The position numbers and the translations under genes are program-made. Shown in pieces: positions 27,078 through 36,600 of a DNA stretch of 64,000 nt. How positions within the stretch are numbered: the stretch's first letter is position 1; every line of letters starts with the position of its first letter. The DNA comes from Burkholderiaceae bacterium (lineage in GTDB: Bacteria > Pseudomonadota > Gammaproteobacteria > Burkholderiales > Burkholderiaceae_C): positions 1,178,001 to 1,242,000 of the forward strand of contig JAHCKM010000002.1 in the NCBI GenBank assembly GCA_026125795.1, in the 5' to 3' direction. A model generated the notes under the pieces. The model saw nothing but the letters and a program-made list of their open reading frames with translations. It made no database searches and was not told the origin of the DNA.

Positions 27078-27600
27078 TCCGATGTGCGCAGCACGGAGCT
27101 GGTCGATCCGGCGCTGCAGGGCGCGCTCCAGTTGATGACCGGCAAGGTGATCTACCTGGGCCCGCAGCCCGAGCGCGCGGCGGCTTTGCGCTGCGCGCGA
27201 AAGGTCCGCCTTCGCCGCTGCGCGGCTCAGCCCCTGCGGGTCGATGAGCCCTTCGGTCTCATCGGCGTCCCTTTTCAAGCTGTTTGGCAAACTCACGCTG
27301 CTGGGCATCCTGGGCATCCTCGGCGACGTGGGTCGGCTGGCCGTTGCGGTGGGCATCGACATGAAAGACGCGTTCGGCCTGTTCGAGCACTTCAACCCTG
27401 GCCAGACGCTGCCGCAGCGCGCCAAGCGCATCAGCTCAGGCCAGTACGACCCGCCGTCGTTTGAGATGTCGATGGCGCGCAAGGATTTGAGGTTGATGGT
27501 GGAAGAGGCGGCGCGTGGGGGGCAGACGCTGGCGATGGTGCCGGCGCTGGCGAAACTGCTGGACGAGAGGATCGCGCGCGGGGAGGGCACCTGGATGTGG
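27078..27600 (+). pseudogene. Dehydrogenase gene fragment F5, interrupted by the 90-bp element
   Basis: The longest copy: it matches parent 11107-11550 (VDPALQGALQLMTGKVIYLG, then FKLFGKLTLLGILGILGDVG and FEHFNPGQTLPQRAKRISS), but a ~90-bp element (27184-27273) sits between ERAA and FKLFG and shifts the reading frame. The 5' half of the gene is missing. It fills most of the 753-bp gap between the cyclase and the next regulator; its downstream frame runs open into the regulator but is not its start. Confidence 0.88.
27184..27273 (+). repeat. 90-bp hairpin element, copy in F5
   Basis: A short repeat also present at 30042-30132 and, in part, at 19896-19928. It contains a 7-bp stem, CGATGAG (27242-27248) with CTCATCG (27258-27264), loop CCCTTCGGT. 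The second full copy has TGACGAG/CTCGTCA: two paired positions changed together while pairing is kept. No coding capacity and no target-site duplication is evident. Confidence 0.7.
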
Positions 27601-27607
27601 CAGCGTC

Positions 27608-27754
27608 GTGGTGTCTGCGGATGCTGCGCGACCCGTCACCTGGTCCTTGCTCGACTTCGTCGGCGCGCTCGTGCTACCGTTTGCCTGTGTCGCAGCCGGC
27701 GAGTTTCCGGCCCTCGTGATGATCGTTGTGTGCGTCGTCGCGTTGCTCGTCTGA
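27608..27754 (+). CDS. Possible small hydrophobic protein
   Basis: A 48-aa frame starting at GTG 27608, mostly hydrophobic (WSLLDFVGALVLPF, then ALVMIVVCVVALLV), directly follows fragment F5 and ends 15 bp before the next gene. It would be a one- or two-helix membrane peptide. There is no good ribosome site, and it may simply be leftover sequence. Low confidence. Confidence 0.25.
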   Translation: MVSADAARPVTWSLLDFVGALVLPFACVAAGEFPALVMIVVCVVALLV

Positions 27755-27768
27755 ACGACGGAGGGGAC

Positions 27769-29322
27769 ATGGGCGATTCGGAACGCGGTGCTTACCGGTT
27801 CGGCCGCGTCGAAGTCATTCCCGCGGCGCGCGAGGCGCGGGTCGACGGGCGGCCGGTTGCGCTCGGTGCACGCGCCTTCGATGTCCTGATGGCCCTGATC
27901 GAGCATCGCGACCGCGTGATGCCCAAGAGCGAGCTGCTCGACCTCGTCTGGCCCGGCTTCGTGGTGGAGGAAGCCAACCTGCATGTGCAGGTGTCGATGC
28001 TGCGCAAACTGCTCGGGCCGCAGATCATTGCCACGGTCCCCGGGCGCGGCTATCGATTCGTGTCCACGGTCACCACGGCAGCAACGCCGCAGGCCGAACG
28101 CACTGCCGACGCCTACCCCGCGCTACCGGATCGTCCGTCGATCGCCGTGCTGCCCTTCGCCAACCTGAGCGGCGATCCCGAGCAGGAGTACTTCGCGGAC
28201 GGCATGGTGGACGACGTCCTCACGGCCCTGTCGCACGTGCGCTGGCTGTTCGTGATCGCCCGCCAGTCTAGCTTCGTCTACAAGGTGCGGCTCGCCGATG
28301 TGCAGCAGATCAGCCGCGAGCTCGGCGTGCGCTACGTGGTCGAGGGCAGCGTGCGCAAAGCCGGCGCCCGCGTGCGCATCGCCGCCCAGCTGATCGAGGC
28401 CGAGTCCGGAGCCCACCTCTGGGCCGACCGCTACGACGGGGACTTGAGGGACATCTTCGCCCTGCAGGACGAGATCACGGCGCGGATCGTCTCTTCCGTG
28501 GAAGAAAACGTGCGCAACGCAGAGATCCGGCGCGCCCGCGCCAAGCCCACCGAGAGTCTGAGCGCCTACGACCTCTACCTGCGCGCGCTGTCGGCGTGGC
28601 ACGGGCAAACCGAGGTCGAGTACCAGCGCACCCAGGCGTTGTTGGGCCAGGCGCTCGAGGCCGACCCCGAGTATGCGGAGGCGCTCGGCATCCTGACAGA
28701 CAGTGTCTGCACACGCACCATCCAGGGGTGGCACGAGAGCTGGTCATGCGGCGTCGACGAGGCCTTTCGGCTCGCCGATCGGGCTCTGGCGACAGGGCCA
28801 GAAAACAGCACCTGCCTTGCGAGCGCGGCGTTCGCCTATAGCGTTTTGTCCAACCGATTCGACGAAGGGTTCGAGCTGGCCCATCGGGCGGTGCTGGTGC
28901 ATCCGAACTCCGTCTTCGTCTGCAACCGGGCCGCCGCCGTGTACAGCATCTGCGGCGAGAGCGACGAGGCGATCGCACTGTGCGAAGCGGCCTGCCGCAT
29001 GAACCCGCTCGACAGCAAGAAGGCAGCAACCTCCACCTACACAGTCCTGTCGTTCGCACTTCACATGGCGCTGCGCTACGAGGAGTCCATCCGCGCCGGC
29101 AGGCGCGCATTGGCACTCGCGCCGCAGTCGAACATCGCCCGCAAGTACGTGGCCATGTCCCTCGCCCAGCTTGGCCGCACCGAAGAAGCGCGGGCCGAGA
29201 TCGCCGAGCTTCTCAAGTACCAACCCGGCGCTTCGCTCGCGGTCTTCCAGTTGCAGCCTTTCCGCCACAAGTGGATGCAAGAGCTTCACATGGAGGGCCT
29301 GCGCAAGGCGGGGTTGCGGTAG
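27769..29322 (+). CDS. CadC/OmpR-type winged-helix regulator with TolB-like and TPR domains
   Basis: A 517-aa protein. The N-terminal winged helix (about 8-100) shows VALGARAFDVLMALIEHRD, ELLDLVWPG, and the wing VPGRGYRFV typical of OmpR-type DNA-binding domains. A TolB-N/adenylate-cyclase-associated domain follows: PSIAVLPFANLSGDPEQEYF, DDVLTALSHV, VRYVVEGSVRKAG. TPR helices occupy the C-terminus. The ATG at 27769 is preceded by GGAGGGGAC; a longer open frame extends upstream only through a pseudogene fragment. There is no transmembrane helix, unlike CadC, so it is probably a cytosolic transcription factor. The target genes are unknown. Confidence 0.87.
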   Translation: MGDSERGAYRFGRVEVIPAAREARVDGRPVALGARAFDVLMALIEHRDRVMPKSELLDLVWPGFVVEEANLHVQVSMLRKLLGPQIIATVPGRGYRFVSTVTTAATPQAERTADAYPALPDRPSIAVLPFANLSGDPEQEYFADGMVDDVLTALSHVRWLFVIARQSSFVYKVRLADVQQISRELGVRYVVEGSVRKAGARVRIAAQLIEAESGAHLWADRYDGDLRDIFALQDEITARIVSSVEENVRNAEIRRARAKPTESLSAYDLYLRALSAWHGQTEVEYQRTQALLGQALEADPEYAEALGILTDSVCTRTIQGWHESWSCGVDEAFRLADRALATGPENSTCLASAAFAYSVLSNRFDEGFELAHRAVLVHPNSVFVCNRAAAVYSICGESDEAIALCEAACRMNPLDSKKAATSTYTVLSFALHMALRYEESIRAGRRALALAPQSNIARKYVAMSLAQLGRTEEARAEIAELLKYQPGASLAVFQLQPFRHKWMQELHMEGLRKAGLR

Positions 29323-29349
29323 GAGCAGAGCAACCGCGGTCCAGGCGCC

Positions 29350-29544
29350 TCACGCGCCGAGCTGTTGGCCGGCGGCGGTGTCGATCGAATCGACCACCAC
29401 CGGCGTCGTGACGTCAGCCCCGCGCGGCAGCGCCGTAAGCAGCCAGGCGGCGAGGACGACGATCACGGGGACCATCGGCACCAGCAGCCAGCGCGGCGGA
29501 TACTCGGCCCGCGCACGGAGCTCAGACAGCTGTTGTGAATGCAT
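29350..29544 (-). CDS. Small single-pass membrane protein
   Basis: A 64-aa protein from ATG 29544 (GGGAGG ribosome site 6 nt upstream). One helix, WLLVPMVPVIVVLAAWLLTAL, spans about residues 20-40; the N-terminus is basic and the tail acidic. The family is not recognised. A similar small membrane protein is encoded 103 bp upstream on the same strand (29648-29932), so the two may form a unit. It is convergent with the winged-helix regulator. Confidence 0.6.
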   Translation of the reverse strand: MHSQQLSELRARAEYPPRWLLVPMVPVIVVLAAWLLTALPRGADVTTPVVVDSIDTAAGQQLGA

Positions 29545-29647
29545 GGAAGCCTCCCAAGGGTGTGAAAGAGCCGTCGACCGTCGAAAGTTCGGGCGCTGAT
29601 CTGGAAGCGCGCGCCGGCGAAAGCCAGCCAGGCGATCGAGTACCGCC

Positions 29648-29932
29648 TCACGGTGACGAGAAGGCTGCGATGGCCAGGCCCGGAACCTCGGGCTCATCGG
29701 GGAGGTCTTGCGTCAGAACGACCGAGTGGTCGTAGAGAAGCGGCGCTCCATGGGTCGTCGAACTCTGGGCTGCGTCTTCGGTGTAGGGGGCCGGATTCGA
29801 TTGCGCGAGTAGCGAGTAGCTCGCCCATGCAGCGACCATGCTAAGAGTGACGGTGACGCCCATCATCCACCCGACGGGCCGCCGGCCTCCGGCGGCATCG
29901 CTTGGTGACGGTTGGGTTGAAGGCCTGTTCAT
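29648..29932 (-). CDS. Small membrane-anchored hypothetical protein
   Basis: A 94-aa protein with one transmembrane segment (VGWMMGVTVTLSMVAAWASYSLL, about 20-42) and a polar C-terminal region that would lie in the periplasm (HGAPLLYDHSVVLTQDLPDEP). The ATG at 29932 follows an AGGACAGT sequence, a weak ribosome site. It is not recognised. Possibly co-transcribed with the small membrane protein at 29350. Confidence 0.55.
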   Translation of the reverse strand: MNRPSTQPSPSDAAGGRRPVGWMMGVTVTLSMVAAWASYSLLAQSNPAPYTEDAAQSSTTHGAPLLYDHSVVLTQDLPDEPEVPGLAIAAFSSP

Positions 29933-30029
29933 GGACTGTCCTCCGGCGGGTGATCGAGGACACGACTGTTCCGCGGTACCCGGGCGGATGTCCTTAAGCG
30001 GTCTAAGACGTTCGAAAAGTCAGGCGACC

Positions 30030-30480
30030 CCGCGCGGCGGCCTTGCGCTTCACGCGAAGGGTCCGCCTTTGCCGCTGCGCGGCTCAGCCCCTGCGGGGTT
30101 TGACGAGCCCTGCGGTCTCGTCAGCGTCCCTTTTCAAGCTGTTCGGCAGCCTCACGCTGCTGGGCATCCTGGGCATCCTGGGCGACGTGGGCCGGCTGGC
30201 CGCCGCGGTGGGCATCGACATGAAAGACGCGTTCAGCCTGTTCGAGCACTTCAACCCCGGCCAGACGCTGCCGCAGCGCGCCAAGCGCATCAGCGCCGGC
30301 CAGTACACCCCGCCGTCGTTCGAGATGTCGATGGCGCGCAAAGATCTGCGGCTGATGGTGGAAGAGGCCGAGCGTGGAGGGTAGGCGTTGGTGATGGTGC
30401 CGGCGCTGGCCAAGTTGTTGGCTGAGGGGATTGCGCGTGGGGAGGGGCAGTTGGTGTGGCGGCGGGGTTGGGGATGCCAA
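30030..30480 (+). pseudogene. Dehydrogenase gene fragment F6 with 90-bp element
   Basis: Begins with the tail of the ERAA codons and the second full 90-bp element, then FKLFGSLTLLGILGILGDVG through FEHFNPGQTLPQRAKRISA and MARKDLRLMVEEAE, where an in-frame TAG (30382) interrupts. The reading frame continues to parent-like sequence ending near 30480. It corresponds to parent 11205-11550, + strand, and fills most of the 29933-30578 gap. Confidence 0.88.
30042..30132 (+). repeat. 90-bp hairpin element, copy in F6
   Basis: Second full copy of the element seen at 27184-27273, inserted at the same point of the dehydrogenase sequence. Its stem is TGACGAG (30101-30107) with CTCGTCA (30117-30123), loop CCCTGCGGT. 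Compared with the other copy, two base pairs differ by compensatory change. Confidence 0.7.
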
Positions 30481-30578
30481 GATGAGCTACAGCGCCCACC
30501 GCTTCAACCCGTCGGTCAAGGTCAAGCCGAGCTTTGAGCGCACCGGGCGCAGCGCCGCGATCACTACACTGCTCCCCC

Positions 30579-31076
30579 ATGACCCCCGGCGCGCCTCCAC
30601 CCATCGGCCCCGAGCACGCCGCGCTGATGGCCCGTGGCGTGTCCATCATGGTCGGCAGCCGCGATGCCAACCTGCGTCCGCACCTGATGCGGGCCGTGGG
30701 CTGCAGGCTCTCGGCCGACTGGCGCCGGGCCACGCTGCTGATGCCGCAAGGCGGCGGCAGCGAGGTGCTGAGCGATCTGCGCGACAACGGCCGGATCGCG
30801 GTGGTGTTCAGCGAGCCTTCGAGCAACCGCACGCTGCAGCTGAAAGGCCACGACGCGACCGTTGCGCCCTGTGGTCCGGACGATGCAGCGCTGGCCGAGC
30901 GCTACGTGCAGGGCTTCGTGGCCGAGATCGGCAAGCTCGGCTTCGCCGAGGACCTGGCGCGCACCATCCTCAGCCGCGATGACGCCGTGGTGGCAGTGCA
31001 TTTCACGATCGCCGAGGCTTTCGAGCAGACGCCCGGCCCAGGGGCCGGCGAGCCGCTGGCTCGGACGGCGCGCTGA
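30579..31076 (+). CDS. Pyridoxamine 5'-phosphate oxidase family (flavin-binding split barrel) protein
   Basis: A 165-aa protein of the PNPOx-like FMN-binding split-barrel fold: GVSIMVGSRDANLRPHLM, LLMPQGGGSEVL, RIAVVFSEPSSNRTLQLKG. The PNPOx residues needed for vitamin B6 synthesis are not evident, so it is probably a flavin or haem binder of general redox role. The ATG at 30579 is used because the frame upstream lies in a gene fragment. The stop overlaps the start of the next gene by 1 nt (TGATG), giving tight coupling to a second PNPOx-domain protein. Confidence 0.8.
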   Translation: MTPGAPPPIGPEHAALMARGVSIMVGSRDANLRPHLMRAVGCRLSADWRRATLLMPQGGGSEVLSDLRDNGRIAVVFSEPSSNRTLQLKGHDATVAPCGPDDAALAERYVQGFVAEIGKLGFAEDLARTILSRDDAVVAVHFTIAEAFEQTPGPGAGEPLARTAR

Positions 31077-32452
31077 TGCACCCCATGGCGGCGGACGCGC
31101 TGGACCTCGATGCGATCAGGCCCTGCCTGGAAGGCGCGATTCCCGGCGTGATGGCCACCTGTGCCACCGACGGCACGCCGAACGTCACCTACATCTCGCA
31201 GGTGGAATACGTCGATGCGCGTCACCTCGCGCTGTCGTTCCAGTTCTTCAACAAGACGCGGCGCAACGTGCTGGCCAACCCGCTGGCCGAGCTGCTGGTG
31301 ATCCACCCGGCGCACGGCGCGATGTACCGCATCAACGCGCGCTACCTGCGCACCGAGACCGAGGGCGCGCTGTTCGAGAGCATGAAGGCCAAGCTGGCCG
31401 GCATCGCGTCGCACACCGGCATGAGCGGCGTGTTCCGCCTGCGCGGCGCCGACCTCTACGCCGTGGAGCGCGTCGAGCAGGTGGTAGCGCCGAGCCGTGC
31501 CGAGCCGCGCGGTGAGCTCAACCGCCTGTCGGCGCTGCGCCGCGCGTCGCAGCGCGTTGCCGGCAGCCCCGACCTAGACGCGCTCTTCGAGCGCACGCTC
31601 GAGGCGGTGGCCGGTGAGTTCGGCATCCGGCATGCGATGCTGCTGATGCTCGACGCGACGGCGCAGCGCCTGTACACCGTGGCCAGCCGCGGCTATGGAC
31701 GCTCGGGTGCCGGCTCCGAGATCCCGCTCGGCGAGGGCGTGGTCGGCGTCGCGGCGCGCATGGCCACGCCGATCCGCATCAACCACGCGACGCTCGAGTA
31801 CGCCTACAGCCGCACGATGCGCGAGGGGCTGGCCGGTCACGTCGTGCTGGAACGCGAGATCCCGTTCCCGGGCCTGTCGGAGCCCGGCAGCCAGCTCGCG
31901 GTGCCGCTGGTGTGTGGCGGCCAGGTGCTGGGCGTGCTGTTCGTGGAGAGTGCGCAGGACATGCGGTTCAGCTGGGACGATGAAGACGCGCTGGTCGCGC
32001 TGGCCGCGCAGGTGGCCGCCCAGCAGACGGTGCTCGCGCGCTCCACGCAGGCGCTGGCCGAAGCATGCGACGACGACACGCCGTCGGCATCGGCGAGCGT
32101 GCCCCCATCCCCCTCGCTGCAGGTGCCGTCGCTGCGCGTGCGCCACTACGACGCCGATGACAGCGTGTTCCTGGGCGACGACTACCTGATCAAGGGCGTG
32201 GCCGGCGCGGTGTTGTGGAAACTGCTGTGCGACCACGCGCAGCACGGCCGCACCGAGTTCACCAACCGCGAGTTGCGGCTGGCACCCGACATCCGCCTGC
32301 CCGAGGTCGGCGACAACCTTGAGGCACGGCTGGTGCTGCTGACCCGGCGGCTGATCGACCGCCAGGCGTGCGTTCGGCTGGAGAAGACGGGCCGCGGGCG
32401 CTTTCGCTTGTGCGTGGCGCGGCCGCTGCAGTTGCTCAACGTGCCGCGCTGA
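31076..32452 (+). CDS. PNPOx-domain / GAF-domain fusion protein with C-terminal winged-helix-like region
   Basis: A 458-aa protein. Residues about 1-150 form a PNPOx-like split barrel (GVMATCATDGTPNVTYISQV, FNKTRRNVLANPLAELLV). Residues about 165-345 are a GAF domain (LDALFERTLEAVAGEFGI, RHAMLLMLDATAQRLYTVAS, LAVPLVCGGQVLGVLFVES). The C-terminal 100 residues (VRHYDADDSVFLGDDYLIKG, FTNRELRLAPDI) look like a compact helical/winged domain that may bind DNA. A flavin- or haem-binding sensor with GAF input is plausible. It is translationally coupled to the single-domain PNPOx protein; the next gene, convergent, is a hemerythrin, hinting at oxygen or NO sensing. Confidence 0.8.
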   Translation: MHPMAADALDLDAIRPCLEGAIPGVMATCATDGTPNVTYISQVEYVDARHLALSFQFFNKTRRNVLANPLAELLVIHPAHGAMYRINARYLRTETEGALFESMKAKLAGIASHTGMSGVFRLRGADLYAVERVEQVVAPSRAEPRGELNRLSALRRASQRVAGSPDLDALFERTLEAVAGEFGIRHAMLLMLDATAQRLYTVASRGYGRSGAGSEIPLGEGVVGVAARMATPIRINHATLEYAYSRTMREGLAGHVVLEREIPFPGLSEPGSQLAVPLVCGGQVLGVLFVESAQDMRFSWDDEDALVALAAQVAAQQTVLARSTQALAEACDDDTPSASASVPPSPSLQVPSLRVRHYDADDSVFLGDDYLIKGVAGAVLWKLLCDHAQHGRTEFTNRELRLAPDIRLPEVGDNLEARLVLLTRRLIDRQACVRLEKTGRGRFRLCVARPLQLLNVPR

Positions 32453-32463
32453 AGCGCAGGCTT

Positions 32464-33198
32464 TCAGGCGGCCACGGGCTCGGGCAGGCCGAGATCGCGC
32501 AGCAGCCGTGCGTGGTCGTGCGCAGACAGCGTGCGCTGCGCGATCCCGAGCACGGCGCGGAACGCCTCGGGCGGCATGCCCTGCTTCATCCCGCCCAGCA
32601 TGCCCGCGCGCTCGGGCGCACTGAGCGCCGGCAGGAACCACTGCAACACCTCGAACATCGTGGCCGGCGGGATCGACGCCACCAGCGCGTGCTCGATGGC
32701 GTCGAGCTCCTCGTCGGTGTACGCCGCCCACAGCACCGCGTTGTGCGCGGTTTCCTCCACGTGCATGTGCTGGAAGTTGTCGGCGACGAACAGTGCCAGC
32801 GTGCGGTACAGCCGGCCCAGCGCCGCGGCGCGGGCGCCCGCCGGGCTGTCGGCCACCAGTGCGGCCAGGTCGCGCAGGTCGGCAATGGCTTCCTGGTGGT
32901 GCTCGTGCTCGCCCGCGACGCGCGCTGCGCTGCCGGTGCGCGCTCGCTCGAGCGCTGGATGGATGAACTCGTTCTCGTGCTTCAGGTGCGACTCGCACAG
33001 CGCGAGCAGCCGCTCCAGCATGTCGAGCGCGGCGCGCACGTCTTGGGCAGCGGCGGGGTCGGTGCTGCCCACCGTGCACAGCGTGCGCGTCATGAACAAC
33101 CGCAAAGCCTTGTGGATGGGCGCGTAGAAGTCGCGGCGCTCGGTGGCCGCGAAACGGGCGCTCCGATCGGGCGCGGTGGTGGTGTTCGTCGTCTCCAT
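32464..33198 (-). CDS. Hemerythrin HHE-domain protein
   Basis: A 244-aa protein with hemerythrin-type di-iron ligands: H in FYAPIHKALRLFM, the cluster CESHLKHENEFIHPAL, the EHEHHQEAI helix and HMHVEETAHN. These bind O2, NO or iron in the cytosol. There is a second helical half (about 150-244) without obvious ligands. No signal peptide. It faces the PNPOx/GAF gene tail to tail with an 11-bp gap. Upstream of its start lies a stretch with two direct repeats. Confidence 0.85.
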   Translation of the reverse strand: METTNTTTAPDRSARFAATERRDFYAPIHKALRLFMTRTLCTVGSTDPAAAQDVRAALDMLERLLALCESHLKHENEFIHPALERARTGSAARVAGEHEHHQEAIADLRDLAALVADSPAGARAAALGRLYRTLALFVADNFQHMHVEETAHNAVLWAAYTDEELDAIEHALVASIPPATMFEVLQWFLPALSAPERAGMLGGMKQGMPPEAFRAVLGIAQRTLSAHDHARLLRDLGLPEPVAA

Positions 33199-33640
33199 GT
33201 CGATCCTCGTCGTGTGGGTTGGCCGCGAGTGATTCGTGGCGTGGCGCCACTGTAGGAAGCTCGACGTTGGGCGGCTCTTAAGACTTCAGTCAGCGGACCT
33301 TAAAAACTTCGTCACCCACATTGCGGCTGAAATGGAGCTGCAGACACGCTCGCCGCCCGCTTGTGTGACATCGACGTTCTAGGGATGCGCACAACACCCA
33401 GGTGAGCTCATAGTGAGCCTCGCGCTTCCTCGACGCCAACACCGAAAAGGCGACCGTTGGTCTGGCACGTTCATCGCTCCGCCTTTCGGCGGCGCGCGCT
33501 GGCTGGCGCTCGAAGTCGAGCTTGGCCTACGGCGTGGTCAGACCACGGCACATCAGCTTAGGGACAAGGGCAGCAGAGCGCTCCTGGTGGTCGATGTCCC
33601 ATGCCAAGATCAACCGCGCGGCCATGACCGGGGGAAAAGC
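33199..33640. other. Intergenic region between divergent hemerythrin and RCC1 lipoprotein genes
   Basis: About 440 bp without a convincing gene. A frame open from 33413 continues into the lipoprotein but lacks a ribosome site and any family motif; its translation looks noncoding. The stretch is AT-richer at 33276-33345, where two near-identical repeats lie. A short hairpin (CCGCC/GGCGG) lies near 33480. It should contain the promoters of both divergent genes. Confidence 0.5.
33277..33314. promoter_or_regulatory. 22-bp-spaced direct repeat, possible regulator site
   Basis: CTTAAGACTTCAGTCA (33277-33292) and CTTAAAAACTTCGTCA (33299-33314) match at most positions and start 22 bp apart, two helical turns. 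The spacing resembles tandem sites of OmpR-type response regulators. A looser match (TCTAAGACGTTC...GTCA) lies near 30002, upstream of another gene. Speculative. Confidence 0.35.
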
Positions 33641-36600
33641 ATGAGCCAGGCGACTTTGACGCGGCTGAGGTGGGTAGTCGGGCCGACGACGTCGACGATA
33701 GCGATCCTTGGCTCGCTTGCGCTGATCAGCTGCGGTGGGGGCGGAGGTCCCCCGGACCCAACCCCCGCGTCCGATTGCACCGCCAGCGTGACACCAGGCT
33801 TTACCGGGACGCTCGATTGGGCCGCCGGCGCGTCGGGCGTTGGCGCGGGTGCTGACGGCCAGGGTGGCGTTGGAATTCAGCCGGCACTTGGCGCGTCGCC
33901 GATTGTCGGGGCGCGAGTGACGGTGCGCCGTGCCGACGGCAGCGTCATCGGTCGTGCGGACACCGGCGCCGACGGGCGCGTCACGCTCAAAGCCTGCGAT
34001 GCAGAAGGCCCGTTCCTGATCGAGGCCGAGGGTGCGGCGTCGGCCAGCTACTTCGACGCTGCCAAAGGTGCGGCTGGCGCCAGCGCCCCATTCGGCGACG
34101 GTGAGGTCTTGCGCGTAGCGGTGACGGCGCTCACGGCCAACATCGGTGTCACGGCGGCAACAGAGGCTGTGGTGCACCGCTTGCTGGGCCCTGCGTCGTC
34201 CAACGCTTCGCGCAACTTGCCATCGACTGCCGCCATCGGCGACGCGAATCGCCTTGTGCTCGATGGCGCATGGGGCCCTCTGTGGCCGCAGGCGTTCGCG
34301 TTGGATAGCCTGACGCTGATGCCGGGCCAGGCCCAGGCGCCAACTCTGGGTGACAAGCCCTCCGATCGTTATGCGCTGGCGCTTTCCGCGCTGGGGTACG
34401 GTGCTGCGCAGTTCAACGCGACGCTCGTGGCGCCCAGCTTGGCCGCCGCGCGCCAGTTCGCCGCGGATGCGGCGGACGGCAGGATCGATGGTCGCGACCC
34501 CAACGGGGCTCTCGTGGCCGCAGCGGCAGACACTGCCTACGACCCGGGGCAAATGCGCATCGCGCTCGATGCGGCGCTGACCGTCGCTGCTCGCACCTAC
34601 GCCGACTCGGCGTTGCGCACGCGCGTGCCGGCCGTGCTGGCCCTGGGCGCGATGGCGGCACCCAATGGAGGCGGGGGCTACACGACTCAAGTGGTTCGCC
34701 TCGGCAGCGACGGCACTGTTGTATTGCTCAACTCAGACGGCAGTGCTGGCACGACGCTGGCCACCGATGTCGTCTCCCTGGCCTCAGCCTCGCAGCCGCC
34801 GGCCAGCGCGCTTTTCATGAAACGCGTCGATGGCTCGGTATGGGCGGCGGGCACGGGTGGCGCACCTGGGTTGCTGGGCCTTGGAGCCAATCAGGACCGC
34901 GCGACGGCGGCAGAAGTCACTGCACTGCGCGGAGCGAGCGCAATCTCCGTCGGTTTGGCTCACGCGTTGGCGCGGGTGGGCGATGGCTCGGTGCTCGGCT
35001 GGGGTGATGGCACACGCGGACAACTGATCGGCGGAGTCTCGAGCGTCCAGCCGACTGCCCAGGCAGGGGTGTCGTCGGCACTGGCGGTGCTTGCGCTGAA
35101 CGATCTTTCGTTCGCACTGCGACAGGACGGCCGTGTGCTGTCCTGGGGTACCGGCGCAGACGCGCTGGGCACGGGCGACGGCACCCGGCGGCTGCAAGCA
35201 CAAGCGCAAGCCGTATTGACCGGTCCCAACGCGCCTCTCGATCAAGTGCTGGCCATCGCGGGCTTCGCCGGCTCGTCCGACGCGACACTCGCGGCGCTGC
35301 GTACCGACGGCAGCGTGTGGACCTGGGGCGAGAACACCCATGGCGGTCTGGGCACAACCGGGGCAGCGCGCGCAGTGGCCGCGGCGGTCACCGGCGTCGC
35401 AAACATCGTCGGCCTGGCCGCGACAGATCGTGGGTTCATCGCTGTCGACACCCGCGGCGCGCTCTTCTTCTGGGGCTCGGTGCCGGTGAGCGGCTCGGGC
35501 ACGGCCACCACCTACTCAGATCCGATCGCGCCGCAGCAGCTCGATGGCTTGACAGGCGTGCGTGACGTGTTATCGGCCTTTCCCGGGCTGTACCAGGCAC
35601 GCGTGCTCACGGCCGGGGGCGAGCGGTGGCGCACCGATGGCTCCAGTGCTCGCCAGGTCACGCCGGACACCGAGCTCGACACGCGCCCCATCGCGGCCGG
35701 CATCCTGACGATCGCGCCTGTATCCGGTGACGACCTCGTCAATGCCGCAGAGCGCAACGCCGGCGTAACGGTCAGTGGGTCGATTTCCGAAGCCGACCGG
35801 CCGGTCGCCGTGGACATCGGGTCGAGCCCCATCGCAGCGCAGGTTAGCGGCAAAAGCTGGACTGCCGTGCTACCAACCGCCGGCTTGCCGACGGGCGGCC
35901 AAGTGACCTTGAATGCCACCTTCGTGACGGTGGGCGGGATTTCCTCGTCGTCGAGCCGTACGTTCACCGTTGATGCAGTCGCGCCGACCGTCACCGTCAC
36001 CGACAACGTGCCCGGTACGGCCAACGCAACCGTGACATTCACCTTCACTTGGAGCGAGCCCCCTGTCGCATTCGGTCCGGACTCGGTCTCCGTGAGCGGC
36101 GGTACCAAGGGCACGTTTGCTCAGACGTCGGCGACCACGTTTACTTTGCCGGTGACACCGCCCGCCAACTCGGTTGGGGAAGTCGCGGTGACGGTCGGCC
36201 AGGGCGTCGTGCGTGACGCTGCCGGCAATCCGAGCGCCGGGCCTGTGACGGCGAGTCAGTCATACAAGACCGACACCACTGCGCCGACGGTGGCGATCAA
36301 CGTTCCCGCCGGCTTGGTCACCGGGCCCGTGACCGTGGGCTTTGTCTGGAGCGAGGCGATCTCGGGTTTCACGGCCGACGATGTGAGCGTCACGAACGCC
36401 TCGAAAGGTGCGCTTGTGCAGGTCGATTCGCTCAACTTCACGATCGAGCTCACGCCGCCTGCGTCAAACAGCGGCGTGCTGACGGTGGCGGTGCCTGCAG
36501 GGGCGGCGCGCGATGCGGCCGACAACGCTTCGGTGGCGGCACAAACTGTCTCCCGCGACTTCGACACGACGATCGTCCGCTACGACTACAGTGGAGCTGG

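Noticed and set aside
27244-27768. Extending the winged-helix regulator upstream to 27244
   Set aside because: The extra part is the dehydrogenase fragment F5; the GGAGGGGAC ribosome site lies at 27769.
33413-33640. 76-residue N-terminal extension of the RCC1 lipoprotein
   Set aside because: It would bury the signal peptide and lipobox of the start at 33641 and has no ribosome site.
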